Shown here: piece after piece, positions 12,001-23,237 of the stretch
How the letters are laid out: each line of letters begins with the position of its first letter
Numbering within the stretch: the first letter of the stretch is position 1
DNA from: Micractinium sp. NFX-FRZ
Taxonomy: Eukaryota; Chlorophyta; Trebouxiophyceae; Chlorellales; Chlorellaceae
Length of the DNA stretch: 64,000 bases
NCBI GenBank assembly: GCA_029339195.1
Contig: JAPTJF010000090.1
Span: 62,001-126,000, forward strand
Reading direction: 5' to 3'
Made by a program: the position numbers and the translations under genes
The notes under the pieces: model-generated
What the model was told of the DNA's origin: nothing
The model's input: only the letters and a program-made list of their open reading frames with translations
Database searches by the model: none

Positions 12001-13504
12001 TGGCTGGCAGCATGGCACAGCACAGCGCAGCAGCCATGGCATAACACAGCATGCGTCAGGTGCATGTGGTGCTGTGCTGCACAAGCCTTCACACTTTTTC
12101 AAACTTTGCCTGCACTAACTTTGAGAATTCTTGGCTGCAGGTCTATGGCGGGGACCTGCAAGGCTTCAGCGTGGCAATGCGTGGGGGGAATGCAGGCAAG
12201 GCGAACTGCCGCTGCGGCCACTGCCGCTCCTGCTGCTGGGCTGCTGCCGGGACTTGTAAGGGCAGGCTCCGTGGCATACCGAGTGTGCACTCTGCGGGCG
12301 GTGCTGCGCCGTGGCACGCTGTGCTGTCACAGCGTGGTACTAGGTGTGAGTGTCGCCGTCGGTGCTCTCCTTGGCTTGCCCTTCTTCCTAACTCACATCG
12401 TTTTCTTCACCCCTGCCCCCTGCCTCTTGTCCTGCAGAGGTGTGGGTTGTGACCCCAACTGGCAGCGTGATGCACAGCACTCTGGTGCCTCTGCACCCTG
12501 CCAACGCACCACCGCCGGCACCAGCACAACAACAAGCAACCAGGTCGCTACTCCCACCCAGCCCCCCGACTCCTCCACCCGGCCCCACGCCACCACCTTC
12601 ACCCGGCCCCGCACCGCCGCCCGCACCATCTCCCCCGCCACCTCTGCCCCCCACCCCCTCGTCACCGCCGCCCCCCAGTCCCTCACCGCCGCCGCCGCCC
12701 AGCCCCTCCCCCCCGCCGCCGCCCAGCCCGGCGCCTCCACCCCCACCGCCCCCGGCCTGCATGTAAGCCGCCCTGCTTGGCCCGCCTGCGCTCGCTGCCG
12801 TTCACTTGACCAGTGCCTATCCTGCAAACAATGCCACCAGTGCCGCCACGCCAGCGCTTGCTCCCACCCTCTTCCTGCCCCTTGCTCTCTCGCTCCCCTC
12901 CCCCCGCCGCTGCCTGCCCCGCAGCCCCGCCGCCACCACCCCTGTATCTCTGGACAGCACAGGTGGCATGTCGGCATATCTCGGCGGCAGCATGGTCGAA
13001 CTGGGGTTGACCGACAAGTGGGCCCTGGCAATCCTCTTCAAGGCGCCCGGCTGCTCTGGAGACATGTTCCTCCCCACCCTGGCCAGTGTCTCCCTCTCTC
13101 TGTGCTCAGCAGCACCCAGTGTCAGCATTTACCTCTCCCTGCATTCCCTGGATGGCAGCAACCGGCCCGTCGGTGCCCCGCTGAACGCGGCCTGGTCCCC
13201 TCTGGCCAGCCACGCCTTCCCCACCATGCTCCCAGCCTGCGCGGCGCCCTACACCTACACAACGTTTGCCATGCCGCCGCCCTGGCAGCTGGCGCCAGGT
13301 GGCACCTACGCCTTTGTGGTCACCACGGAGGCGACCGCCACAGGCGTGGGCGCCGCAGACAAGTTCTCCTGGCACCAAACCGCCACCCCTGTGGCACCCG
13401 TCCCCTCTGCAATGTATCTGGGTGCCAAGTACCAGCATGCCTCCGCCCCCGGCTGGGCCGGCACCGCCGGCGGCTTCTGGCCCGCCAAGCTCAACTTTGT
13501 GTAG
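9055..13504 (+). CDS. type II membrane protein with ectodomain, Pro-rich stalk and C-terminal domain (paralogue A)
   Basis: Twelve exons join in phase: 9055-9169, 9372-9665, 9918-10034, 10235-10293, 10561-10612, 10812-10987, 11217-11352, 11538-11659, 11828-11935, 12141-12195, 12438-12762 and 12925-13504 (712 aa). A Ser/Arg-rich cytoplasmic N-terminus is followed by RRR and a membrane helix at ~88-110 ending in a GLGLGLGL run. Next comes an ectodomain of short, probably beta-strand-rich blocks with paired Cys (PCNGACGSVAGDGATCGG, MWALLSSRSSVQQYDPLTNS, LATLTASGRLLKLDESAATW, NVWYSG). Then an SPPPP hydroxyproline-rich stalk (~430-519) and a ~190-residue C-terminal domain ending FWPAKLNFV. The last domain resembles secreted beta-sandwich modules; that is a guess. 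I do not recognise the family; a wall or adhesion role is inferred. Introns 1, 4 and 10 have GC donors. A paralogue lies inverted at 14338-19535. Confidence 0.82.
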
Positions 13505-14337
13505 CATTCCTGGTTCAGATGCGGTGTAGCATTGCTGCCTGGGCTCTTCAAGAAAGGAGCTTCTGGGCTGGCACCGGCTGCTGCTTGCATGGCCCTGCCC
13601 GCTTCAATCTGATTCAGTGCTTTGTCCAGCTCAGGCCCATTGGCGCAACATGCCTGCCCTTGCACCCTGGCTGCACTTCACACCATAGCTGATGTCCCAA
13701 CACATGATCATGCTTAGTGCTGTGCCCACGCTGCCCCTGCCTGTCCTCGATACATTTCATTGACTTTCCACCATCCCATTTCTCTGGGAATCTGTGCTGT
13801 CCACTCCTGCCTCACCACTCCTTCTGTGCCTGCCCCGCCACACACAGTGCCTGCACACCTTCCGCACTGCTCGTTGGCAACGTGTGCGTGCAGGCCGGTA
13901 GCAGAGGTCATGTGAACAACAGTGGTGATCAATCGTTGGGTTTGAGCATAGCTGCGTGGGTCCAGAAGATGATTTCATGGTGGTGTGGGTGTCCCATGCC
14001 GGCATCGCATGGCAAGATGGGATCAACATCAACACAAAGTGAACGGCTCAAAGTTTGGGGGCAAGGGATGTGTGGGCGAGGGAATTGAGGTCACTGCGTC
14101 ACGCTCGACAGGTTCCAGGTCCAGCTTGTGGGTTCAGGCTCAGTCTTCATGGCTGGCACCGGCTCAACACCCTGATTTGAAAGCAGCCTGGGTGCGAGCA
14201 ATCTGCCGAGTTCTGCTGGCGAGTGAGGGAGCGCGTGCGGGGAGTAGGACCTCACGCGGTGGCTGCTGGGGTGGGCTGCCCTTTGTGAGCAAAAGCTGCC
14301 CAGCATAAGCGGCATACTGCGCGTGCGCGGGTGTAGG
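13505..14337. other. spacer between the two convergent paralogues
   Basis: About 830 bases between the two stop codons, holding both 3' UTRs. I looked on the minus strand for a relic of the C-terminal domain of paralogue A belonging to paralogue B and saw none. No gene recognised. Confidence 0.5.
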
Positions 14338-17300
14338 TCAAGCTGGCGGTGACGGGGGTGGGGGAGAGGGGCTGGGTGGGGGCGGGGATGGAGATGGGGG
14401 AGGGGGAGAGGGGCTGGGTGGCGGGGGAGAGGGGGATGGAGGAGGGGGCGATGGAGGAGGCGGGGAGGGGCTGGGTGGGGGCGGTGATGGAGATGGAGGA
14501 GGCGGGGAGGGGCTGGGTGGCGGGGGAGAGGGGAAGGGAGGAGGGGGCGATGGAGGAGGCGGGGAGGGGCTGGGTGGAGGCGGTGAGGGAAATGGAGGAG
14601 GTGGAGAGGGGAAGGGAGGAGGGGGTGAGGGGCTCGGCGGCGGGGGTGAGGGAAATGGAGGAGGCGGGGAGGGGCTGGGTGGCGGCGGCGAGGGAAATGG
14701 AGGAGGGGGAGAGGGGAAGGGAGGAGGGGGTGAGGGAGGTGGGGGAGAGGGAGATGGAGGGGGTGAGGGGCTGGGTGGGGGGGGAGAGGGCTCGGGAGGA
14801 GGCGGCGAGGGGTTGGGTGGTGGAGGAGGGGGCGATGGGGAAGGGGGAGATGGAGATGGGGGAGGGGGGGATGGGCTGGGTGACGGCAGCGAGGGCGATG
14901 GAGGAGGGGGTGAGGGCGGAGGGGGGGAGGGGCTTGACGGCGGCGGAGAGGGCACGGGAGGAGGAGGCGAGGGATTGGGTGGTGGAGGAGGGGGCGATGG
15001 AGGAGGCGGGGAGGGGCTGGGTGGGGGCGGTGAGGGAAATGGAGGAGGTGGAGAAGGGAAGGGAGGAGGGGGTGAGGGAGGAGGGGGTGAGGGAGATGGA
15101 GGAGGGGGAGAGGGGCTCAACGGCGGGGGTGAGGGAGCAGGAGGTGGCGGCGAAGGGCTGGGCGGGGGCGGGGAGGGAAAAGGGCGAGGCGGAGAGGGGC
15201 TAGGCGGCGGGGGTGAAGGAGCAGGAGGTGGGGGCGAAGCAGAGGCAGGTGGGGGCAAAGTGCTGGGTGGAGGTGGCGAGGAAAATGGAGGAGGGGGTGA
15301 GGGAGCAAGAGGTGGGGGCGAAGCGGAAGCAGGTGGGGGCGTAGGGCTGGGCGGCGGCGGGGAGGGAGAAGGAGGAAGGGGATGCGGGCTAGGCGGCGGG
15401 GGTGAGGGAGCAGGAGGTGGGGGCGAAGGGCTGGGTGGAGGCGGCGATGGAAATGGAGGAGGGGGGGAGGGGCTAGGTGGTGGGGGTGAGGGCGAGGGCA
15501 AAGGCGGGCTAAGCGGCGGAGGCGAGGGGCTGGAAGGTGGAGGGGAGGGCCAGGGCGGCGGTGGGGAAGGGACGGGTGGTGGGGGGGAAGAGCTGGGCGG
15601 TGGAGGGTAGGGAGAGGGAGGGGGCGGTGAAGGGCTGGGTGGTGGGGGTGAGGGCGAGGGAGGTGGAGGGCTGAGCGGCGGAGGGGAGGGGCTGGGAGGT
15701 GGAGGGGAGGGCCAGGGCGGCGGTGGGGATGGGACGGGTGGTGGGGGGGAGGGGCTGGGTGGTGGAGGGGAGGGAGAGGGAGGGGGCGGTGAAGGGCTGG
15801 GTGGTGGGGGTGAGGGCGAGGGAGGTGGAGGGGAGGAGGACGGGGGAGGGGGAGAGGGGCTGGGCGGATGGGGAGGCGGCGAGGGAGATGGGGGCGGTGA
15901 GGACGGGAAGGGTGATGGGGGCGAGGGAGTGGGAGGAGGCAGCAAAGGGCTGGGGGGCGGAGGTGAATGTCCGGGTGGCGGTGCCGGCGCTGGTGGAGGT
16001 GGTGAGGGGGCGGGTTGCAGAGGCACCAGAGTGCTGTGCAACACGCTGCCAGTTAAGGTCACAACCCACACCTCTGCACGACAAGTGCGGGAAGAAGGGG
16101 TTGACGAAGGCATGTGGGGCAGATGCAGCAGAGAGCATCCCGTTCAACCCACGACGCAACGCAGTGCAGCACAGCAACACACAGCACAGCACAGCACAGC
16201 AAGGCATCTCCCCAGATCACACCTGTGTTGCCTCCGACTTGTACCACACTGAAGCTCTTCAGGCCTCCATCATACATCTGCAACTTGTACGTTCAGAACA
16301 AAAGGATGTTCTGATCAAAGAAGGGGTCACAGTGAGTTGAATGTTGAAGATGTTATGCAATATTGCGCCATGCTGTGCTGAGCTGTGCTGCGACAAGCTG
16401 CGCTCATCACAGGCCCCGCTTCCACTCCAGGAGACCTCACTCCCCTTCTTTGCATCCACACACATAAAGAGCTCCAGCAGTAGAGCACCAGGGGCACCGC
16501 CACGGCAGCACCCCTCCCGCCCACCTGCTGGCAGCTTGTGAGGTCATCTCCCCGACAGGTCAGCAGCCCGGTGCAGCCGCCGTCCGCCCCCCGCTTGCTG
16601 TACCACACGTTGCCGTTCGAGTCTTGTTTGAACTGCGGGCACAGCGAGGGTTGTTGTGGGCAGCAGGGAGGGTCAATGCAGGAAGGAAGGGCGCATGTGC
16701 GAGGTGGAGAGCAGGGCTGACAAGCGGAGGGGCACGCAAGGAGCAGCACTTCTGTGTGCAAGTGATGCAATGTGAGCTATGAAGCCACCCGGCAGGCACC
16801 CCACCCGCCCACCTGGCATGCCTCCAGGCTGGCGCCACTGGGCTGCCAGGTGGCGGCAGACTCGTCCAGTTTCAGCAGCTTGCCAGAGGCGGTGAGGGTG
16901 GCCAGCCGCCCAGCGCCATCCACGCCGCCCAAGGCTGCCGGCGGAGCAGGATGCAGGGGGCAGGAGCGGGGATGCATGTCAGCGGTTTGCAGCAGCGGCA
17001 CAACTGAACACATGGCGGAGGGTGCAGTCAGGAGGGAAAGCAGGCAGGCAGGTTACAAGCGCCTGCCCAGGCGCCTCTCCAGTCGCACTTTACTGCCTTG
17101 AGAGGTGTGCGGCCATGTACTGAGCGCACCAGCGCCCAGGCCCGCGGCACTTGAGCCTGCCGTCACTCCCAGCACACCCAAACAGACGCTGCTGCTGCTG
17201 CTGCTGGACCAACCCAAGATCTTGGGCTGCTGCTGTTATACGCAGAGCAGCACAACGCACCTGTCAGCGGCTCTTCTGAGGCCACTGCAGAGCCCCACGT

Positions 17301-19535
17301 GTTGGCAGCGGCTGAGTAGGGCTGCACGCCAAGCCGGGAGGAGAACAGGGCCCACATGGGCCCGCCAGCCGAGCTCACGGCGTCTACCAGACCCTCCTGC
17401 AAGGTCGGGGGAAGCAAGGGCAGGCAAGAAGGCCAGATGGGCGGGCGGCCAGGCAAATGGGCAGCACGCCGGGTGGGCAGCCTTGGTTGAAGTCTCGGGA
17501 ACGGGAATGGCAGCGAGCCTATCTAGCTTGAGCATCGCTGCCAGAGCAGGCAGGCAGTTCACCGCTTCACCCAACCTTGAACACCAATCAACTACAGGGG
17601 CGAGGCAAGGCCTGAAGGGCAGCGGGCCTCACTGGCTGCTGCTGAAGCACACCCTCCTCCTGCTGCAGGCGGCGGGCACCGCCTGCCACGGTGGCTGTTG
17701 TGTTGGGCCCAGCCACCAGACGGAGGACGCCGGAGGTGGTGTCAAAGTAGAAGCCTGCAGTGGAGGTCGGATATGTGGGTGGGGACGGGCATGGGGCGTA
17801 CGGCATGGGGCACGGCAGCGTGGTGCACGGTGCACATGTGCGCCCTGGGTACGCGCTGGCAGGGGTGGGGGGAGCCGGCAGCAGGAGCAGGTTGCTTAGA
17901 AAGCGTGGCGCATTCGCCCATGGCACGCTGCTCATCCTCCATAGCGATCCGCTCACTCACCCTCGTTGCAAATGTTAATGAGCAGGGCGGTGGTGGACGT
18001 GTCGGGCACCACCTGCGGGCAAGCTGGCAGGGTGTGATGTGGGCCACCTGGGGGAGGTGAGCGGGCACACTTGGCACGGGGCCAGCAGACTTTGGCAAGG
18101 CACCCCTGGCTGCCCCTCCCCAACTGCTGCTCTGGCAGCCTGCGTCTCTTGCCTGCACAGCGGCCGCCCCAGGCACCTTCTGCCACGAGCCGCCGCTGCC
18201 CGTGTAGAACACTGCAGGCGGGTGCCAGGCGAGTTCGAGGGGCGAAGGAAGCACAGGAGGGCGGCAGGGTGGCGGCAGGGCACAGTGGAGGGCGAGCCAG
18301 AAACCCAGAGCATATATGTTGGTACAAGGTGGTGCAAGCTAGCGCCGGCGGAGAGGGTTTTGAGCTCAACCCGGCTCACCCTTGCCACCGCAGGTGGCCC
18401 CATCCCCCGGCACAGAGCCGCAGGCGCCATTGCAGGGCGCTGCTTCGGGGGACACGCGCCACAGCTGCCCTGTGGAGCTCATCTGCACAGACGCAGCTGC
18501 GGCAGCAGCGGCAGTGTCGTGGTGAGAGAAGTCGAGTGGGCGTGAGCAGCGGCACCCCTGGGAGGCTGCGTACGCCGGAAGCAAGGCAGTGTGGCCTAGC
18601 GTGTGGGCACATGCCCTCATTTGAGCCAAGCCGCTGCACCTGCTTCAGTTCACACCCCAACGCAGAAAGCCCCCATATGCCTGCTTGCCGCCTCTGCACC
18701 CCAATTCCTTTGCGCTGCCTTGCGCATCGCTCCACCAAGCTCAAACCACCCATCGATTTACTCAAACCATCATATATATTATTTATTTGCTCAAACCACC
18801 CCCACCCATTCCCCCCCACCCACCCACCCGTGTACCCCGCCTGGGCTGCCCAGCTTGCTTCCTGAAGCAGAGCCGGCCGCTTTTGCTTCAGCCCCAGACC
18901 CAGCCCCAGCCCAAGGCCCAGCGCCAGCGCCACCACAGCCAGCCCGTAGAACAGCAGCGCTGCCAGCCGGCGGCGGCGCCCGGTGACAGCGCTGTCCCCG
19001 GCCGCTTGGTCAAGAGCTGCGGCGGCGGAGGCCTGCTGCCGGCTGCCCTGAGCTGCACCCCCTCCTCTGCCTCCTGCCGCTGTGGGTGCGGGTACAGTTG
19101 TGGCGCCTGCCTGCTGCACGTCGCGCTGCGAGGAGGTGCCCCGAGCAGTGGGGCCTTGGGCCGCCAGCGCAGGCCGCACATAGCCTGATGCAAAGCCGAC
19201 GCCATCGGCGGCTGGCCGGGGCGTGCCGCTGCCGAGCGTGCCGGCGGAGGCGGCAGCGACGGCGGGAGGGTCTGCATGCGTCACGGGTGAGAGGCACAGA
19301 GCTCGGACGTGTTCCTCTACAGAACAGCGTCCAAGGTTCGATCAAGGGCGGTTGCCCGCGCAGCTCCCCACCTACCAGACAGCCGCCTCTGGCTGCCCTC
19401 CGCCTCCAGATCGGCCGTGGTGGGCCGCCTGCGTGCGCCACCCTGGCTTCCTGCAGCTGCTCCAGCAGCAAAGGCGTCGAGTTCATCCCGCTCGTCTTCG
19501 GGGTGTATGCGGGAGACGCCCTTGGCCCCCCTCAT
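14338..19535 (-). CDS. type II membrane protein with very long SPPPP stalk (paralogue B)
   Basis: Eleven exons join in phase: 19535-19376, 19271-18828, 18496-18380, 18211-18153, 18012-17961, 17754-17633, 17396-17261, 16934-16813, 16632-16525, 16277-16223 and 16073-14338 (1036 aa). It matches paralogue A block by block. Seven internal exons have exactly the same length (117, 59, 52, 136, 122, 108, 55), with the same phases. The membrane helix is at ~156-181, again ending in a GLGLGLGLGL run. The shared ectodomain follows (GQLWRVSPEAAPCNGACGSV, LATLTASGKLLKLDESAATW, NVWYS). The final exon then reads as ~560 residues of almost pure SPPPP repeat to the stop, so the C-terminal domain of A is missing. 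The product should be a membrane-anchored hydroxyproline-rich glycoprotein of the wall or surface. The start at 19535 is the Met that aligns best with paralogue A. Confidence 0.8.
14341..16010 (-). repeat. coding minisatellite for SPPPP repeats
   Basis: About 1.67 kb of degenerate short repeats encoding Ser-Pro3-5 with occasional Ala, Phe, Leu, Tyr or Trp. On the plus strand it reads as GGGGEG repeats. Larger sub-blocks are themselves duplicated, for example around 15480-15620 and 15650-15850. This is typical of hydroxyproline-rich wall glycoproteins and prone to length change. Confidence 0.9.
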
Positions 19536-20493
19536 GTCGTGCCTTTCCTTGAGGCACGTGGCCCGATGCCAAAGGAGAGGTAACTGGGGCGCGCATGCAT
19601 TAGGGGAAGAAAGCGGGGCAGCGGTGGCGGCGGGCAGGGCGGGCAGGCCTTGCACGAGTGGGAACTGTCCTGCCTGGGCATTTTGTAGATGGGGTGTCCC
19701 GCTGTCCCTGCCTGGACTGTACTGCGTTCCACTAGAGCTCACCGCACGATGCTGCTATCCAGCATGGTGCTGCTGCTTGGACCACCTGGAGACACCACTC
19801 TGCGCCGCTCTTTGGTTCCTCTCTTTTCTTTGCGGGCGCACACTTTACACGTGGTGCAGAAAAGAATTGGGGAAAAAGTTTCGATTGCGGTGGAGTCTTG
19901 CTTGGGAGATGAGGGCCAGTGGTCATGCCTTGCCCTGAGCGAGGGAAACGAGAATGGATGAGAAAGGGCTTGGGAAGGAGACGAAGGGGAGGTGCATGCA
20001 CGCGCAAGGCACGGGGCCAGGGCGAGGTGCATGCTGCCAATGAAAGTGGGTGCTTGTGAGTAGAAATTGAGGCTTTGAGCGGGTTGTGCTCATGTCAGTG
20101 CTTGGGAAGGAGGATGATGGGCCAAGCAATATGGCAGCCTGGAAGGCTACCGATGCAAGAGTGCAGACAGCGAGGGTGGCGGGGTGGTTGACAGCGCCCG
20201 GAGGCGGGTGGGGAGCAGGTGGGAGAAAAGAGGGATGAGGGTGGCTGGCAGTGGTGCGAATCGCACCGGCCGTACTCGCGTGAATAGCAGCGTGTGCCAA
20301 ATGCGAGGAAGCGCAAGAAGGGCGCGGTGGGTGGGCCGCAGGCGCACATCGGTTGCCCAGGGCAAACTGACTGTGCTTGGGTTGCAGGGTGGGTGGGTTA
20401 CCGCCAGGCACAGACTGGCGCAATACCGAGCAGAGGAGCGGGCTGGAGACCAGAAGGGCAGCTGCCCCCCCGCCTGAGCGCAGCGTAGCCCCC
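19536..20493. other. intergenic region upstream of paralogue B
   Basis: About 960 bases between paralogue B's start and the stop of the DOMON-b561 gene, both on the minus strand. It should contain the paralogue B promoter and the 3' UTR of the upstream gene. No coding or RNA feature recognised. Confidence 0.45.
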
Positions 20494-23202
20494 TCAATGC
20501 CTCTGGTAGTGGCCGTTGACGGCAGCGCCCTTGAGGGATGAGGTGCTGCCTTTGGGGTCCGCCCCGCGGGCGTGATCTGGCGCCTCCACGTCAGCGCTGG
20601 CAGTGGCAGGGGAGGGGCTGCGTGGCGCCATGGAGGGCGGCCGCGTCAGCTGCACAACCTTGCTGTCCTGGCTGCGCCGCCTGCAGTGGGATAAGGCCAA
20701 GGAGACGGGCGGGAGGTTGATTGCAGGGAGAGGGCACTGGGTGGCCGCGTGAGCACAGCACACGCAGCACAGCACACCGCGTGCAGCAGCGTGTGCGCGC
20801 GTGGTGGTGCGGGGAGGGCAGGGGGCGAGCCAGCGTGAGCTTGCATCTGCGCTGGGGGCCTGCTTGTGCGGAGGGGCACCCCACCCACTGGGGGCGGCCT
20901 GCACCATGGTCGCACATGAGAGCAGTGTCCACGGCCACAGCCACAGCCATACCGGACACGCTGTGAAACATGCCGCTCCTATACGACAAGCTTGAGCAGC
21001 GGCATCCGAAAAAGGGCCGCCAGTTGTGCGGTGTGGCACGCCCAGCAACACGCCCACACCCACCCTGCGCCCCAGCCGCCCCACCCCCTCGCCCCGAACC
21101 AACTGTCGCGCACCTCTTGAGCCAGTCGCTGCCGTCCTTGACCAGCGACACGCCGACGATGACTGCCAGCACGGCTGTGTAGCAGGCCCAGGGCCACACC
21201 CCCAGGTCGCCCTCCCACATGTGCAGGATGCCGTAATAGATGTTGGCAATGGCGACGGCGGCGGCCTGCAGATGAACAGGGGCAGGGGCGGGGCAGGGCG
21301 CAGTGGGCGGGGAGGTCGGGCGGGGGATGTGTGGGGTCTGGCAGCGCCGCCGCTGACTCGCCGCCGCGCGGCCCACCCAGGGCACGCGAGAGCTCCCGTG
21401 TGGGTGGTGTTGACATCAAGTGGCTTTCAAGCTGCTCAAACAATGTATTCTCAGACGCACCGCACGGCCCGCCGCGGCGTGCAAGGGCTCCCACTTGGGA
21501 GGTTTTACCAACTGTCCATGCTGCCATCAAAACTGGCAATGCTGTTTCTAGTGATGTGAGGACTGACAACTGCCCAAGCTGGGCACCAAGTGATGTGTGA
21601 GAACCAACAACAACTGCCCAAGCTGGGCACCAAGCACTGATGTGGGAAGCAACAACTCACCGCGCGGCCCACCCAGGCGTGGGAGAGCTCCCAGGCGCGT
21701 CGGAACCTGTGGCCCTTGGCGGGGCGGAAGACAATGGCGCTGAACTGGGCCAGCCCCAGCGCGGTGCAGGCGACGCCCAGGTTGCGGTGCACCGCGTGTT
21801 CTGCAGGGGGGTATGGGCGGGGGGACGGGGGGGTGGGAGGAGGGGCACAGGCGTGAGGAAAGAGGAAGGAATCTGGCGAGTGGGTGTGCGAAGGAAGTGA
21901 GGCGGGGTGGGGCGCAGCCCCAGGGGGGCCACGGTCCCCGCCACACAGTCCCCAGGCAGGCAAGCGCAGCCTCAGCCAGCCAGCAGAGCCCAGCCACTCC
22001 TGCCACTTGCTGTTGCTGGACGCCTCCCAGCCGCCAGCAGCTGCAACACCCCCAGCCATGAATGCCCATCACACAGCCACCACATCGGCCAGCAGAGCCT
22101 AGCCACTCTGCTTCTCACTGCTGCTCGACGCGTCCCAGCCGCCTGCCGCCGCAAAGCCCAGCCCCAGGGCCACGGTCCCCATCAGGAACCCCAGGGACTG
22201 GATGATGCGGTGCAGGTGGAACCACAGGGGGGCCTTCTCCTTGAAGGAGCGTGCCATGACGATGCCAGCTGGCACCAGCACGCCCCAGCCGATGGCCGCC
22301 AGCCAGGCGTGCGCCTGCGGGGGCAGGGGGCGGGCGGGACAGGGTGGGCAGGACGGGGTGGGCAGCACGGGGTGAGGACGCGAGGGTGTGTGCGGACAGC
22401 TGGGCATGCCATCGGCGCAGCAGCGGCGACCAGGAATGATGCAACATCGGTGAGGGGAATGCCAGCGGCAACATGCCAGCGAATGGTGGCAGGCAGGCAG
22501 CCTCACTCACCGCCTTCAGGGCGTCGTCGTTGCCGCCGCCGCCGCCGTCCACCACAGCGGCACCCGAGGCGGCGGTGCTGAGGACTGGGAGGCTGAGGGA
22601 GCGGTCTCGGTTGTGGCGCGTGGGCGAGCCGTCGGGCAGGGCGGGGCCGGCGGCAAAGATGAGGGGCATGTTGAGGCCCTCCTGCAGCTGCAGCAGGCGG
22701 CGGCGGGCTGCGCGAAGGCGGGGAGGACAGCAGGGCGCGGGGGAGAGGGGGCAGGGGGCGCCAGCTCAGCGCATGCAAGGGAAAACAGCTGGGAGGCGGG
22801 CTGGCCGGCGCTTAGCAAGCAACAACACTGTACTGCAGTGCACAGCACAGCATGGCACATCACAGCACAGCACAGCACAGCGGCCCTCACCAGCGGTGTC
22901 CACCTCCAGAGTGAAGGTGCCCGCCAGCTGGCCCGTGGGCAGGGCGGCTGCTTGGATGTTGGTGATGGGCAGGCGGCTGTCGGGGTTGACGTCTGCGCAG
23001 GGCGAGTCAATAGACAGCACGGTGAATTGAGGTGAACCGAGGTCGCGAAGTGGGAGCGTGGTTGCTTGGATGTTGTTGGGCGCAGCTTCCCGCCCCGCTG
23101 CCCCTCCAAACAAACCCCGACCCGGCCGGCCACATGCAGCCGCTGCCACGGCCTGTAATGCGCGCTTCCAAAACTCCCATCCCGCCGACAGGGGCGGGTC
23201 CG

Positions 23203-23237
<35 letters not shown>

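Noticed and set aside
11854..13692. 612-codon plus-strand open frame through the stalk-protein gene
   Set aside because: It reads through introns in a different frame from the paralogue-supported exons; the conserved frame is spliced.
14813..15610. Long plus-strand open frame of GGGGEG repeats
   Set aside because: It is the antisense shadow of the SPPPP exon on the minus strand, which is supported by ten upstream exons and a paralogue.
22840..22882. CACAG repeats considered as a CRISPR-like or telomeric array
   Set aside because: Simple 5-base microsatellite in an intron, no spacers; also seen near 16160-16200.
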